Source of the DNA: Branchiostoma belcheri
Taxonomy: Eukaryota > Chordata > Leptocardii > Amphioxiformes > Branchiostomatidae
Length of the DNA: 64,000 bases
Assembly (NCBI RefSeq): GCF_001625305.1
Contig: NW_017804098.1
Coordinates: forward strand, 1,303,553-1,367,552
Direction: 5' to 3'
Below the pieces are notes generated by a model. It worked only from the letters and a program-made list of their open reading frames with translations, did not search any database and was not told the DNA's origin. Shown in pieces: positions 53,900 through 64,000 of the stretch (positions are counted from its first letter, which is position 1; the number at the start of each line of letters is the position of its first letter). The position numbers and the translations under genes are program-made.

Positions 53900-56800
53900 T
53901 TTAATTATAAAAGTACCTGCTTATATGAATGTGACAATGTCTCTATTAACCTCCTTTATCTTCTTGTAAACCTTTTTATAGCTTATACTAATTACCTTTG
54001 TATGGTACCTGTGATGATACCTGTATGGTACCTATTGTATGAATACTTTTAAGAGGATTACCTGGGAATTTCACTTGAGTTTTATCGAGGACAAAAATAA
54101 TAGAGATACAGGAGGGCAAAAATTGTATCAATACAATAGTGCATAATAATAGTTTGTGTAAACAATGTGTAGCATTGTTCCTCGAGGGAAGCCAACAGCA
54201 TGTTCTTCATAATGTATACTGATAATTTTTTTTGTAGATGTAAGAAATGTTTAATTTTGGAGATGATAAATTTTATGACCTTCAAGGCGTCAACAGATAA
54301 TAGATTTCAATTTGGAAACAAGAATTTACAATACCAAACACAGTTATGACATTTTTATTTCTATTGACTTTTAAAAATATCACTTATATAACATCTATAT
54401 TGAATGTTTGACTTGATGTCAAAATCTTTTGATTGGAATTTGATTAATAATAAGGTCATTTACATTGCAGAAGCAGACAATTAAAAGCCTTAAATATGTT
54501 TTGAGACTAGTGATAATGTTCAAGTGTATGTAACATTACCTACATAACCATTGAAACATAGTGTCTATTACTACATGTTCTTGAGCTTGAAACTGTGATG
54601 ACATAATAATAATAACGTAGGGCCTCGTATCTATCTGTGTCCAATAATACTAAATACAGACATGTAACTAAAATGAGTAGAAAAAGTAACCGGACTTCTT
54701 AAACTGATCTAAGATTGGTTAAAAGGCTACTGTGATACTTTTCTTTAACAAAAAAGCTTTTAAGTCGGTATATGGGGTAAAATGCGTCTGTCTATTAAAA
54801 AGAAAGAGCAGTGACTACAACGTTTATCTTAGAGGTGTGGCAAATGGCTTAAAGCCATTCAAAAGAAAAGTCAAATAATTTTCTATAAAATATTTGTACG
54901 TGAATGTGGTAGGAGTAACATGTTGTAAGGATAAAATGTAAGACAATAAATATGTTTCTGGCAATAAAGTTGTATTAAACGACAGTTAGCGTTGGGCCGT
55001 TTGAATTATTTCTCATAAGTAGTTACTTGTCCGGATTCGTTTCTCTATATGTCGTGATGTATTTTACAGTTTTAGGATCTTTTTCAAGGTTTTAGACTGC
55101 GTCTTGTTTGCTAAACTTAGAATCTTATTATTTATGCTTAATAATGTTCATATTCATTAATCTATTAAGCCCACCCAGTGTGTGGACTCTCACAGTAAAA
55201 CATTCCCATAGTAAAATGACCTATAATGAACTAGAAAATACGAAAAATAACGTATTTTTATCATTTTGGTATGTACGTTGCTTATAGAGAGATGTACAGA
55301 ATCAAATGCAAAATATGAAAATAAAGATATAATTTGCATGATTAAAGAGGAATTCTGTAATTACGGCGTTTTACATAATTATACGTTCGTACATGTAATG
55401 TTTGTAACCTGCGGTGGGTGGAAAATCAACAATTATGCAAATAATGACCTAATTTGCATAGTTCATTTGAAAATTATGTGATTTCTTAATGGAGAATGAT
55501 CGACATTTTATACCTTGTGACATGTACAAGTTACTTAAAGGTTTATGATATGCATATAACATTGATATGCATAATGTAATACAAATACAGTTATCAAATG
55601 TATATTATAGTTCGGGCATGTTCTTCAAAATAATAATGATATACTTAATTATCATGCAATTAACTTTTATCATACAATTTATGTGGAGTCCTGATACCTA
55701 ATGCAGGACCTTGCCCATTATATAAAAGAACCACAAAGTACCTCTCAAGCAATTATTCTACAAGTTACCTAATTATTGACGTCTTGGAGAACAATAATGA
55801 TTAGTGTTTGAAGTTAACATTTTGATAAAAGACAGTAAAATCTCTTACCAAGACCTTTCGACCAGTCACTCTGGTCTTCCTTAGTAGTCTAGATGTAAAT
55901 CAGATTTAATTTATTTTCAAGTGTCCCTATATCCACGGTGTGAATAAAAAATATCAACTAAAATGTGTAATGGTCTGTAGTATTTGTATTTAGTAACTTC
56001 CATACCACTACACACAAACTAGTTTACCAACTAGAGAGGGTCAATTGCCTAAACCATTGTAATCCTAAACCAGAAAAGCCCAATAGTTCTATCAATTCTA
56101 GGCTTTTTGGAAATTCTTGGTACAACCGTTATCTACCGACCTTTGCCTTGTTTTGCTTTTTTTTTACAATAGCTCTACATATACCAAAACAAAACAAGTC
56201 AATTTCGATCAGTTAATGCAAAAAATATTTTTATTCATCAGACCTACGTTTTTTTTCTAAAAACAATTGTCTGAGTTTTATCACGTGAACATTGAATCTA
56301 ATGAATATTCAGAAACAAGTAGAGCTGTATATGTGATGACATGTTACCACTAGAAATGATCATGTTGACAATTTTGTCACCTATAAGACATGTAGATGCT
56401 TTGCTGGGAGGTTAGGTTGTTAGATCTTGACATTTGACACCTCTAAAAAGGGGGCCAGGGGAGATCAGTCTCTGTGGCAAGGCCATTCCAGTCTTGAATT
56501 GTGCGTGGGAGGAGAAAGTGCTGCGGTTAATGCCCATAACGAGACCTGCTTTGAGGGGCTTGTTGGGCGACAGTGTATGCCTGCCAAGTAGACCTAGTCT
56601 GGATGCTGAAAGTAGGCCCTGTCGTCATACTGATGTTATGATTAATAATAAGGATGACTCCTTCTTGAAAGATCTAACACGACTATCAGATACGTCATAC
56701 AGTGTAAAAAAATAGTTATATTCAACACGTAGAGCACTGTAGACATGGTACAGTAGGTCTATTTTCTTTAAATAACTACGAAAACGTATGCAAACAATCT

Positions 56801-57260
56801 GAAAAAACGAAAACAAAATATCATTTCATGGGGGTATTACGCTTTTAACAACACATCTATAGAAGTCAGTTCCATCCTTGCATCTGTAAGTACGGCTAGC
56901 TGAACATGGACAACTAAGAAAGGTAACGTCTCTCGGTAACCATGCCTGATGAAACAATGTAACACCCCACCCCACCCCCAAAATTAAACCGAAACGTCTT
57001 TTTGTACATAACGTATCACTAAGAGAATATGGATTCTCTTTATCAGCTTCTTTTCGTAAATAAAGCAACATGTACACCTGGAGTTTGTAATAAAATGTGA
57101 ATGTCTTCTCGATAAGTACGAAAATTATCACTATTGAAGTCTGTTTTCATTTACTGGCTTTCAGTTTCATATTTTACGTAATCACGTGTTTTTTATGATT
57201 TGTCTAGGTTGCAGAAGTACTCAATGCAATTTTCTTTCATCTAATACGCTTTCATTTTCT
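53900..57260. other. AT-rich region without recognised genes
   Basis: Very AT-rich. A minus-strand stretch near 56440-56640 faintly resembles a LINE C-terminus (INRSTFSSHAQFKTG), too weak to call. Confidence 0.45.
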
Positions 57261-57313
57261 CGAGTAAAGATTCACATCACGTTAGGCTCAGTTTATAGTT
57301 CAGACAAAAAGCT

Positions 57314-57330
57314 CCCTGCCTGAGGCAGGG
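57314..57330. promoter_or_regulatory. AP-2-like palindrome upstream of a start codon
   Basis: CCCTGCCTGAGGCAGGG is a near-perfect 17-base palindrome containing GCCTGAGGC, the AP-2 consensus, 38 bases before the ATG at 57368. Confidence 0.4.
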
Positions 57331-57367
57331 TGTGTTTTTGCTGTACGGAGACCAGACTAGTGGCATC

Positions 57368-57410
57368 ATGCCGGGACGGCAGAAGTCCCAGGCCCAGACT
57401 GGCAACACTG
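57368..57410 (+). CDS. First exon of an unrecognised gene
   Basis: ATG in context CATCATGCC, reading MPGRQKSQAQTGNTG, with a donor GTATGT at 57411 (phase 1). Joins in frame with 58297-58386. The protein is hydrophilic and the family was not identified. Confidence 0.55.
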
Positions 57411-57545
57411 GTATGTTTTTACTATTTTTACGTATTATATATTGATGGAAATTATTATTTGTATGTGATTGTAGCTTTTGCGCGCTTAAACCAACACCCA
57501 TGGTGGTGATTAACTGCTTGTACTATAAACCTATGAACTAAATGA

Positions 57546-57830
57546 ATGTTTATACCAAGAAGATTATCAACAGAAGAAAATCACTTTAGTTTGTGCAAAA
57601 CCTTTGTTAAATTCACCAACGTTTCGACCCCACACAATAAAGTACACAATAGGGACTCAAAAAGTGGGTTCCAGCTTAGCCTACCTTCTATAAGATCGGA
57701 GAGGTACAGGAACAGTGCCATTCCGTACCTCTCAAAACTGAGTTGTCAAAACTCCTGAACAGTGCTTTGTCTACTTGATCCGACTACAGCTTGTATATGT
57801 TCTTCTTACTCAGTTTGGTTATGATTATAG
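57546..57830 (+). mobile_element. Possible LINE ORF2 tail
   Basis: Frame FTNVSTPHNKVHNRDSKSGF then LSLPSIRSERYRNSAIPYLS resembles the C-terminal end of LINE polyproteins (HNxR ... LP ... R ... SxxY). It lies in the first intron of the gene starting at 57368. Confidence 0.35.
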
Positions 57831-58136
57831 TATTTTTTATTATTGATGATATTTTGTTTGTTTTCTGAGACTGTGTAATTCAGCCTTTTTACATTGTTTT
57901 ATTAGGCTGCAGTGTTGTTTTAGTCTTGTGTCAATTTGAAAACAAACGATTTACATATTACCAGAAAATCAAAAATAACAAGGATAGAAATTTGGCAAAA
58001 ATTAACAATAGATTTACGTCATTCACTCGCGTTTGAAAAAAAAATACAAATGTCACCGTGACTGTAGATAAAGTAAAAAAAAAGAGAATGGGTACCCGAC
58101 TTTAAATACATAGTCATAGGATCCACCACGTTCCAA

Positions 58137-58164
58137 TATGTCATAATGGAGTCATTATGACATA
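58137..58164. repeat. Perfect short hairpin
   Basis: TATGTCATAATG and CATTATGACATA flank a 4-base loop region. Confidence 0.7.
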
Positions 58165-58296
58165 TTTGACATATAATTTTATATTGGTTTACACGTGTAT
58201 TTTTCTTAACTGGTAATCAGTGAGACCAAAATTACTGTTTGTCATTCTATTGGTCAAACCGTATTTTTTCTCCTACCATAAAACTACTTTTTTCAG

Positions 58297-58386
58297 GCGT
58301 TACGCCCATACAGCAGACTCAGACTAATTGGTGGAGCTCAATTGCCGCGGCAGCCGCGAGTAACCTTCTGTACCCCTCCAGAGCAG
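58297..58386 (+). CDS. Second exon of the unrecognised gene
   Basis: Acceptor ACTTTTTTCAG, donor GTACGT, phase 1 at both ends (90 bases). Encodes VTPIQQTQTNWWSSIAAAA then SNLLYPSRA, with an alanine run. A decayed copy lies at 61374-61462. Later exons were not identified. Confidence 0.55.
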
Positions 58387-59429
58387 GTACGTAATTGTAT
58401 TTTTCTTCTTTTTTCAATTGGCTTATTTAACATGGCGTACAGCAAATATGTTGCACCTTTTTTGGTGCCAGAATTTTAGGTTTGTTTTATTTGACTTCAT
58501 TTACTTTTATTCTACAAACGTGTGTTTGTAGGTTTGGACCATATTTAAATCTTTTTCTATAGCAATCGTCTCAAACACACGGTAAGATGGTCTCCTCGTG
58601 TCAGCTCAATTTTAATATGACTGGCCATTTTGCATCTTATATCTGATAAATTTTAGCAACATGCATCGCATACTTGAACCACAATTTTCTTTACCTAAAT
58701 TGGGATAATATAAAATGTGTCAAAGTGAAACATTCTGGTGCGCGCTGACTTCTATAAAGCCATGTACATGTGTTGCAATATTTTCAATGACGACCAGCTA
58801 CTTAGAATAGGCTGAGTTATAGAAAAAATCGAATGTTTACAATATAAATCCTGAAAAGGGTTTAAAGTTAGGGTGTTTACATTTTTTTTTTCTTTTTCAT
58901 TGTTTTTCGCCATTCTTACCCAGGGTAGCCCTGTCAGTGGCAACACTGCTTTCCAGTGGGGCCCTGCGTCATACATGAAAAAAACAAGTCAAATACGTGA
59001 CGCCACATAGAAAAAATAAAATTAAGATACAATTAATAATAGTAATGAGGACAATAATAAAAAGAAACAGTAACGAATAGTGAGGAACAGATGAAAATAA
59101 TGAATAAGAACATAAAAAAGAAATGGTCAAAGTCATAGTCCAATATTTTTTTAAGTTATTGTTATCGAGGAGTCGGAGGCCAGGCCAAGCTTTACATTCA
59201 ATTTTAAAATGGATGTTTAAGTCTCTATAGGGTACTTACGCATTCCAGATGCACTAGAGGCAGCTTTGAGGGAAGATTCTGACTGCCTGGTGGTATCTGT
59301 GAGATTCATAATCCCTCTTGTTAATTAAGGCTGATGTGATCCAACAAAAACCGTTCAACAATGTAAAACCAAATTGCCCAAGGGTAAGAATTGTGTTTTC
59401 ACTTGCTTATTGTGAGGAGACTGTTGTGT

Positions 59430-60140
59430 CCCAAACCGTGCCTGTCCCAAACCGTACCTAGGCGGGCACAGAACGGGACACTGGATGACTGTCAAGAACC
59501 GTACCCGGAAGTGCTGTCAATCATGGTAATTGGCCGTACCGGCACGGTTTGGGACAAGGCATTCGCGTATCCCGAACTTTACTCAGACCCCAGGCATGGT
59601 TTGGGACAAGGCCATCGATTGTCCGGAACTGTGCGGTACGGTTCTGGACAAACACCTTGTTTATCTAGATTTTCTCTAGTATGTCGTGGATACGCGTCAG
59701 GACTATCCGGATCCGTGCGTGGGCTTTGTGAATAGGTACAGTGTTGTTTTCAATAACAGGACTGTGTTTGGGTTAATCTGCTTTTTTTCGGTATACAGAA
59801 TGATACTAGATACTCTGTTTTGACACTACATGTATGTCTAAGTCATCTTAGACCAGCACAAAAAGTAAAATGTCATTTACTGATTCCTACTGAAAACCGA
59901 TTCCTTCTTATTCTTCTCCCGACGTTAAACAAAGATGGCGGCCGTAAAACAGTCAGTTAAACAACAACACGTGAAGGCTCATTCCTCAACCAATAAGCCC
60001 CTCCCCTAAAGCTAGGAATGGGACAAGACCATTGTGTGTCCAGAACTGTGCCTGGTCAGGCACGGTTCTGGACAGTCCCCGAGTGTCTCAGAATGTAGAT
60101 AAACCATGCCCAGGCACAATTTGGGACAAGACACAGTTTG
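59430..60140. repeat. Dispersed inverted motif family (GGCACGGTTTGGGACAAG)
   Basis: GGCACGGTTTGGGACAAG or its complement occurs near 59440, 59455, 59540, 59597, 59636, 60015, 60057 and 60112 with small changes, in both orientations. It accounts for the long open frame at 59391-59735, which is therefore not called a gene. Confidence 0.6.
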
Positions 60141-60560
60141 GAATACAGAGCCTAAAGTTTCACCAGATCAACTTAACTGAAATTGTCAAAACCCGTATAA
60201 AATATTAATGTGTTTTTTTTTTTTCAATTCCAAAATAAATATAAGAAAAAACAATAGGCTTGCGAGCAGTCAACTAATAAGAAAATGCTAGGGTGGTCTT
60301 TATTTTACAGGGGTTGTTTAAGAAACCAGAAACACATGTGTACTGGTACACAAATTGCAATTTTAGATGGAAAGCTAGCTTCTACATACGTCACGCTTAC
60401 ACGTGACTATAGATGAGAAATTTTTACATCACGAAGGGGCAGAAAAAGTACAAGACCACAGTCATATTAGAAAAGTAAAAGAACGCTGCACCAGTTGGAA
60501 CATTTTTGCAGTTTTTAGTCGCAACTGTAAGACCAAACTACAAATTGAAGTACGTTTTAT

Positions 60561-60599
60561 TATGGGTTCACCACACCACGAAGTGGTGGTGAACCCATA
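60561..60599. repeat. Hairpin with GGGTTCACCAC arms
   Basis: TATGGGTTCACCAC and GTGGTGAACCCATA mirror each other. GTGGTGAACCCAT recurs at 61301-61313, hinting at the two ends of one unclassified element (about 60561-61350). A pyrimidine tract (CTTCTTCTCCTCCTCC) follows. Confidence 0.6.
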
Positions 60600-60905
60600 T
60601 TGCTTTTTCTGATGTTTCTTCTTCTCCTCCTCCTCCTTCTCCTGCCATTTTTTAAATGGATTCAGCTTCTTCATTTTAGGGCCCAAGGTCCTGAAATTTG
60701 GTATGGAGGTACAGTGGGCAAATACCCCTAGGCATTTTTTAAATTATTGTGATACAGGCTTTTAGAATGGTTTTATTTGAGTTTTTTGGCTGTGTTATAG
60801 CAAATGTATTACTGTGTTAGTGTGCCTTGTTTACCACGTTTGGGCATGAGTCATCACAATGGAATGCAGGGCATCAACCAATAGGCATGCAGCTTTCCTC
60901 TATAC

Positions 60906-61037
60906 TTCTTGCTGATTGGCTGTTGGGATTTAACTTGATTAACACCCGAACAGAGCATTTCCACCTGCACAGAGCATTTCTTGCTGATTGGCTGTTGGGA
61001 TTTAACTTGATTAACACCTGCACAGAGCATTTCCATA
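60906..61037 (+). repeat. 72-bp tandem duplication
   Basis: TTCTTGCTGATTGGCTGTTG begins at 60906 and again at 60978, followed by matching sequence through the CAGAGCATTTCCA motif. Confidence 0.9.
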
Positions 61038-61373
61038 CTGACAGTATGTCTGTATTCAAGTGTTTTGGTAGGTATTTCAAGCTTTCCTGCTCCAGCATTG
61101 GAATGCGGGGCATGGACGTTTTTTTTTTTATTTAGAAAATCAACAGTTTGCATTATGCAATTAAAAATCCTAACCAATAAAGTAGGGAATAGCTATCCAA
61201 CTGTTGTTTTAGTTGTATTTTACTTCATATTATAGTTATATCAATGTAAATCATTGTTTTCCCTTGTGTTTCTCATTCTTTCCCTGCCATGTCGTAAAAT
61301 GTGGTGAACCCATCGCTGTATTTGCTCCAAAGCAAATATTGGCCTTTCTAGTACTTACAATTCTGTTTTATAG

Positions 61374-61462
61374 ACGTCACGCCCATAAAGCAGACTCAGA
61401 CTAATTATTGACCCTCAATTGCAGCCGCAAGTAACCCAATCCGATGTACAACTCTAGAGCAG
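61374..61462 (+). pseudogene. Decayed duplicate of the 58297-58386 exon
   Basis: Aligns along its whole length with the exon at 58297-58386 (shared CAGACTCAGACTAATT; gain of TGA where the intact exon has TGG, and a six-base loss). The flanking acceptor (TTTTATAG) and donor (GTTAAT) are still recognisable. 89 bases versus 90. Confidence 0.75.
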
Positions 61463-61554
61463 GTTAATGATTTCACAGTTGTGATTTTCTTTTCTGCCGC
61501 ATTTGTCGGGATATTTTAGTAAATCCAGTGCAATGTTTTCTGTGCTAGCAAGCT

Positions 61555-62045
61555 AGACATTTTACCTTCGCCAAAAATGAAATATGTTTACCGTATCGTT
61601 TGTGTGTGTCTGAGTGTGTGTCTTTACATGTGAATGTAATGCTTGTGGTTTAGCACGATAACTCAAGAAGCTTTTGTCGGATTGTCATGAAACTTTGTAC
61701 GTTAATAGGTGTTGATAAGACCTAGCAGTGATTAGGTTTTGGGACTTTGCCTGGCACTGCAGCATAATTTACGATATCTCACCATCTGGGCATGCTAGGT
61801 TCACGAATCGAATTTTTAATGGCACATTTAGGTAGCTCTTGTGCTTGGAAAGACGTTGCATTATTCTGAGCTCCCTAGCGACCCCGTGTCCTGCAACTGC
61901 AGGAAAGATTTAAAGAGATCTTCTGAGGTAGGATAACTAAAAAAATGGCTGACCGATTGCCATGATGCTTGGCACAGTTAGATGGTTATTATGTCAATTA
62001 AGGGTTAATTTGCATACTTGATAAGGAATTTCTATAAATCTGTTG
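61555..62045 (+). repeat. Unclassified interspersed repeat
   Basis: Starts ACCTTCGCCAAAAATGAAAT with a TGTGTGTCTGAG run, then GATAACTCAAGAAGCTTTTG. From memory this pattern is common in marine invertebrate genomes, but no second copy is in the window. Confidence 0.35.
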
Positions 62046-62118
62046 AATTTCACAATAGGCCTATAGAACACTTCTGACATATGTAGTTGATAATAGAAGG
62101 AACATCTCAAGGTGTAGT

Positions 62119-62216
62119 TAAACGTTAAACTTTATTCCAACACACAGTTTACAGAGCAATCAAATTTTCAGCGACCACTCTCTGTAAACTGTATGTTGGA
62201 ATAAAGTTTAACGTTT
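62119..62216. mobile_element. Inverted pair of Penelope-like 3' ends
   Basis: AAACGTTAAACTTTATTCCA at the left mirrors TGGAATAAAGTTTAACGTTT at the right. AAATTTTCAGCGACCACT between them is the complement of the PLE end at 20855-20872. Two PLE termini are thus head to head. Confidence 0.65.
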
Positions 62217-63524
62217 TACTTTGATTACTCCCAAATTAAACACAGATGAACTTTCATGATAATCTCGAGGTGTACATTATGCAAGTTGCATGGTAATTGG
62301 TAATTGCTTTAATTACATAGTGGTAATTGTCAGACAGTGCTTTTATAAGAGCTTGAGCCCGATGGAAGGAATAGGGTAAAAAAAATACTATTTTCAATTT
62401 AAAAAAGGAAAGAGGTATGGACGATGAGATTGGCTTTTCATCTATTCAGGGAAAGATGTTACCAATAAAGAAAGGACTCTGATGTTCCTATTGAAAGTAA
62501 GAAATGGTGTGAACATGTATATCAAAAGGACAATATAGACGATTCGGTATAGACAGGGCTGGCGGTGACAAAGACTTTTCAAGACACTTTGGGTTTCAAG
62601 CATATTGACAACAGATCATTAATATACAGCTTTACATAAAAAAATGGTGGTCTCATCTAACCAACAATATAAACTGTAATGACAACACTGTCTTGCCAAG
62701 GTTTGCACGGTAGTGTGATAGAGATTGGCCGGCAGTTACTGTTTAGCTCTAATAAGGCTCCTGAGTCTATATGCATACTGTTTTCTCATACTACCAAATT
62801 AACATCATAATTATAAGCCATATTTCTAAACACACTTATTATCAAAGCTAAGTTGTTAGGTTGACATTTTACATGTAGGCATCTACAATTAGAGTCTTTC
62901 ATAAAACTTTGACAGGGCAGTTTGAAAAACTGAAATTTGACCACAAGGTTGGATTCCAGAAACTTAAAGTTGCAGGACTTTTTCTTGATAATGTGACTCA
63001 GTTACAACTATCCCGATCATTTTGCATGGTTTAATATTGTTAATTTGAAAACAGTGTAGGGGATTTTCCTAAAAGTGACCAGTTTTATGCTAATCTGCCC
63101 ATACCTTCTGTTTCTGGGGCAGAGACAGTCTGGGATGTTTATGAGTTTATGTATTTATTATGGTCAATTCACTATTCAAGCTGCTGGAGAAGCAGCAGTG
63201 GGGAGTACTACCTTAGTGCGTCACCCTGGGTATCGATTTTTGTTTATTAAACCGGGTGTTACTGGCTCACCGTACAATAAAGCTACATTGCAAGTGTGTT
63301 TGAAATACGGCTGCCAGGCACAGTAGTGGCCAAATATTGGATTTAAAAACATTTCAGAATCTTATACCAAATCTTACAAACAATTTACCTACACCAACTC
63401 TTACCACACAGGATTCACTCGCTCTAAATTTTAATACTCTTATAACACCCATAGGAATTCATAGCAACAAAAAGCAGCACTGCACCCATGGGAATTTATT
63501 GCAACAAAAAAACAGCCAAGGGTG

Positions 63525-63770
63525 TGTTGGAGGCACGAGACCCTGCCTCTATAATATAAGCAAACAAAGCAGGAAAAAGAAAAAAAAACGGACGGGCTTT
63601 TTCAAGTCTTACACCTTACATCTTACAGTTACTGTGCTAACTTTACAACCAGGCCTGGGTGTTAAGACTTGGAGGCAGGTGGCTCTCCTTCTATAATATA
63701 AACAAACAAGCAAAGCAGGAATAAAAAACGGACGGGCTTTTTTTTAATATTACATGTTACAACTTACAGA
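63525..63770 (+). repeat. Direct duplication of about 145 bp
   Basis: GGAGGCA, CTATAATATAA, AGCAAAGCAGGAA and ACGGACGGGCTTTTT occur in the same order in two consecutive units starting near 63529 and 63669. Confidence 0.75.
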
Positions 63771-64000
63771 CACGGATCTACTTTTATTCGCTTTGAGTCG
63801 TCTGAGTGTTTCAACATATAGTCAGGCATGTTTGTTAACATTCTAGTGGTTTGTTGTGGCACTACAAACTGAGTGAGCCTTGTGTGGCCTGATTTATGCC
63901 GACCATAAATACCATAAATGTTCGATTATCTATATAAATATGTTGAACTGTGGAAGTGGGTTATAATTAAATTGTTGTGCAAATATTTGTTACATAATGC

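Noticed and set aside
59391-59735. 114-residue ORF
   Set aside because: Built from the repeated GGCACGGTTTGGGACAAG motif, with no domain and no splice context.

Overview
This window reads as animal nuclear DNA from an invertebrate deuterostome, most likely an amphioxus (Branchiostoma). That placement is an inference from three things: short coding exons with GT-AG introns, a gene combining SUEL-lectin and discoidin domains, and a very mixed load of transposable elements. No bacterial operons, rRNA or functional tRNA genes were seen. Two N-runs mark assembly gaps (27719-27940 and 51332-51351), and both lie inside tandem repeats.

Layout. 0-1.3 kb: a tyrosine-recombinase ORF between two in-frame direct repeats. 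2.2-6.3 kb: a mosaic of dispersed direct repeats and a 39-bp tandem repeat. 8.1-11.5 kb: two minus-strand exons that join into a signal-peptide-bearing protein start, with a tRNA-derived SINE, a LINE tail and a TTAA-flanked piggyBac-type MITE in the intron. 12-18 kb: a GC-rich block, a TSP1-like candidate exon and a CCAAT-promoted spliced transcript. 18.5-21 kb: a truncated R2/Hero-like LINE joined to a Penelope-like (PLE) endonuclease fragment and a small inverted-repeat element. 23.7-25.3 kb: a LINE zinc-finger tail and two satellites. 25.5-26.6 kb: a broken MADF-domain gene. 27.4-29.4 kb: a LINE ORF1 with an SGNH-hydrolase domain. 31.4-34.8 kb: a CACTA/EnSpm transposase remnant, a MITE copy and a LINE ORF1/ORF2 start. 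37-38.5 kb: a CutC pseudogene and an H2C2 integrase-like ORF that reads into it.

The best gene lies at 39.3-50.4 kb on the plus strand. Nine exons with compatible splice phases encode an acidic cytoplasmic tail, a type II membrane anchor, a Thr/Ser/Val/Pro stalk, a SUEL (rhamnose/galactose-binding) lectin domain, one F5/8 type C (discoidin) domain and a C-terminal cysteine-containing GCWKD module. It looks like a cell-surface lectin. Its first exon was not found. Six of its eight introns carry transposon-derived sequence.

50.8-53.3 kb holds a foldback-type inverted repeat with arms of about 1 kb. 53.4-64 kb is AT-rich. It contains a LINE remnant, the first two exons of an unrecognised gene (57.37 and 58.30 kb), a decayed duplicate of the second exon (61.37 kb) and several unclassified repeats.

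A recurring theme is a family of TTAA-flanked piggyBac-type MITEs. They have different ends, but three of them share a core with RFX X-box, CRE and YY1-type motifs.
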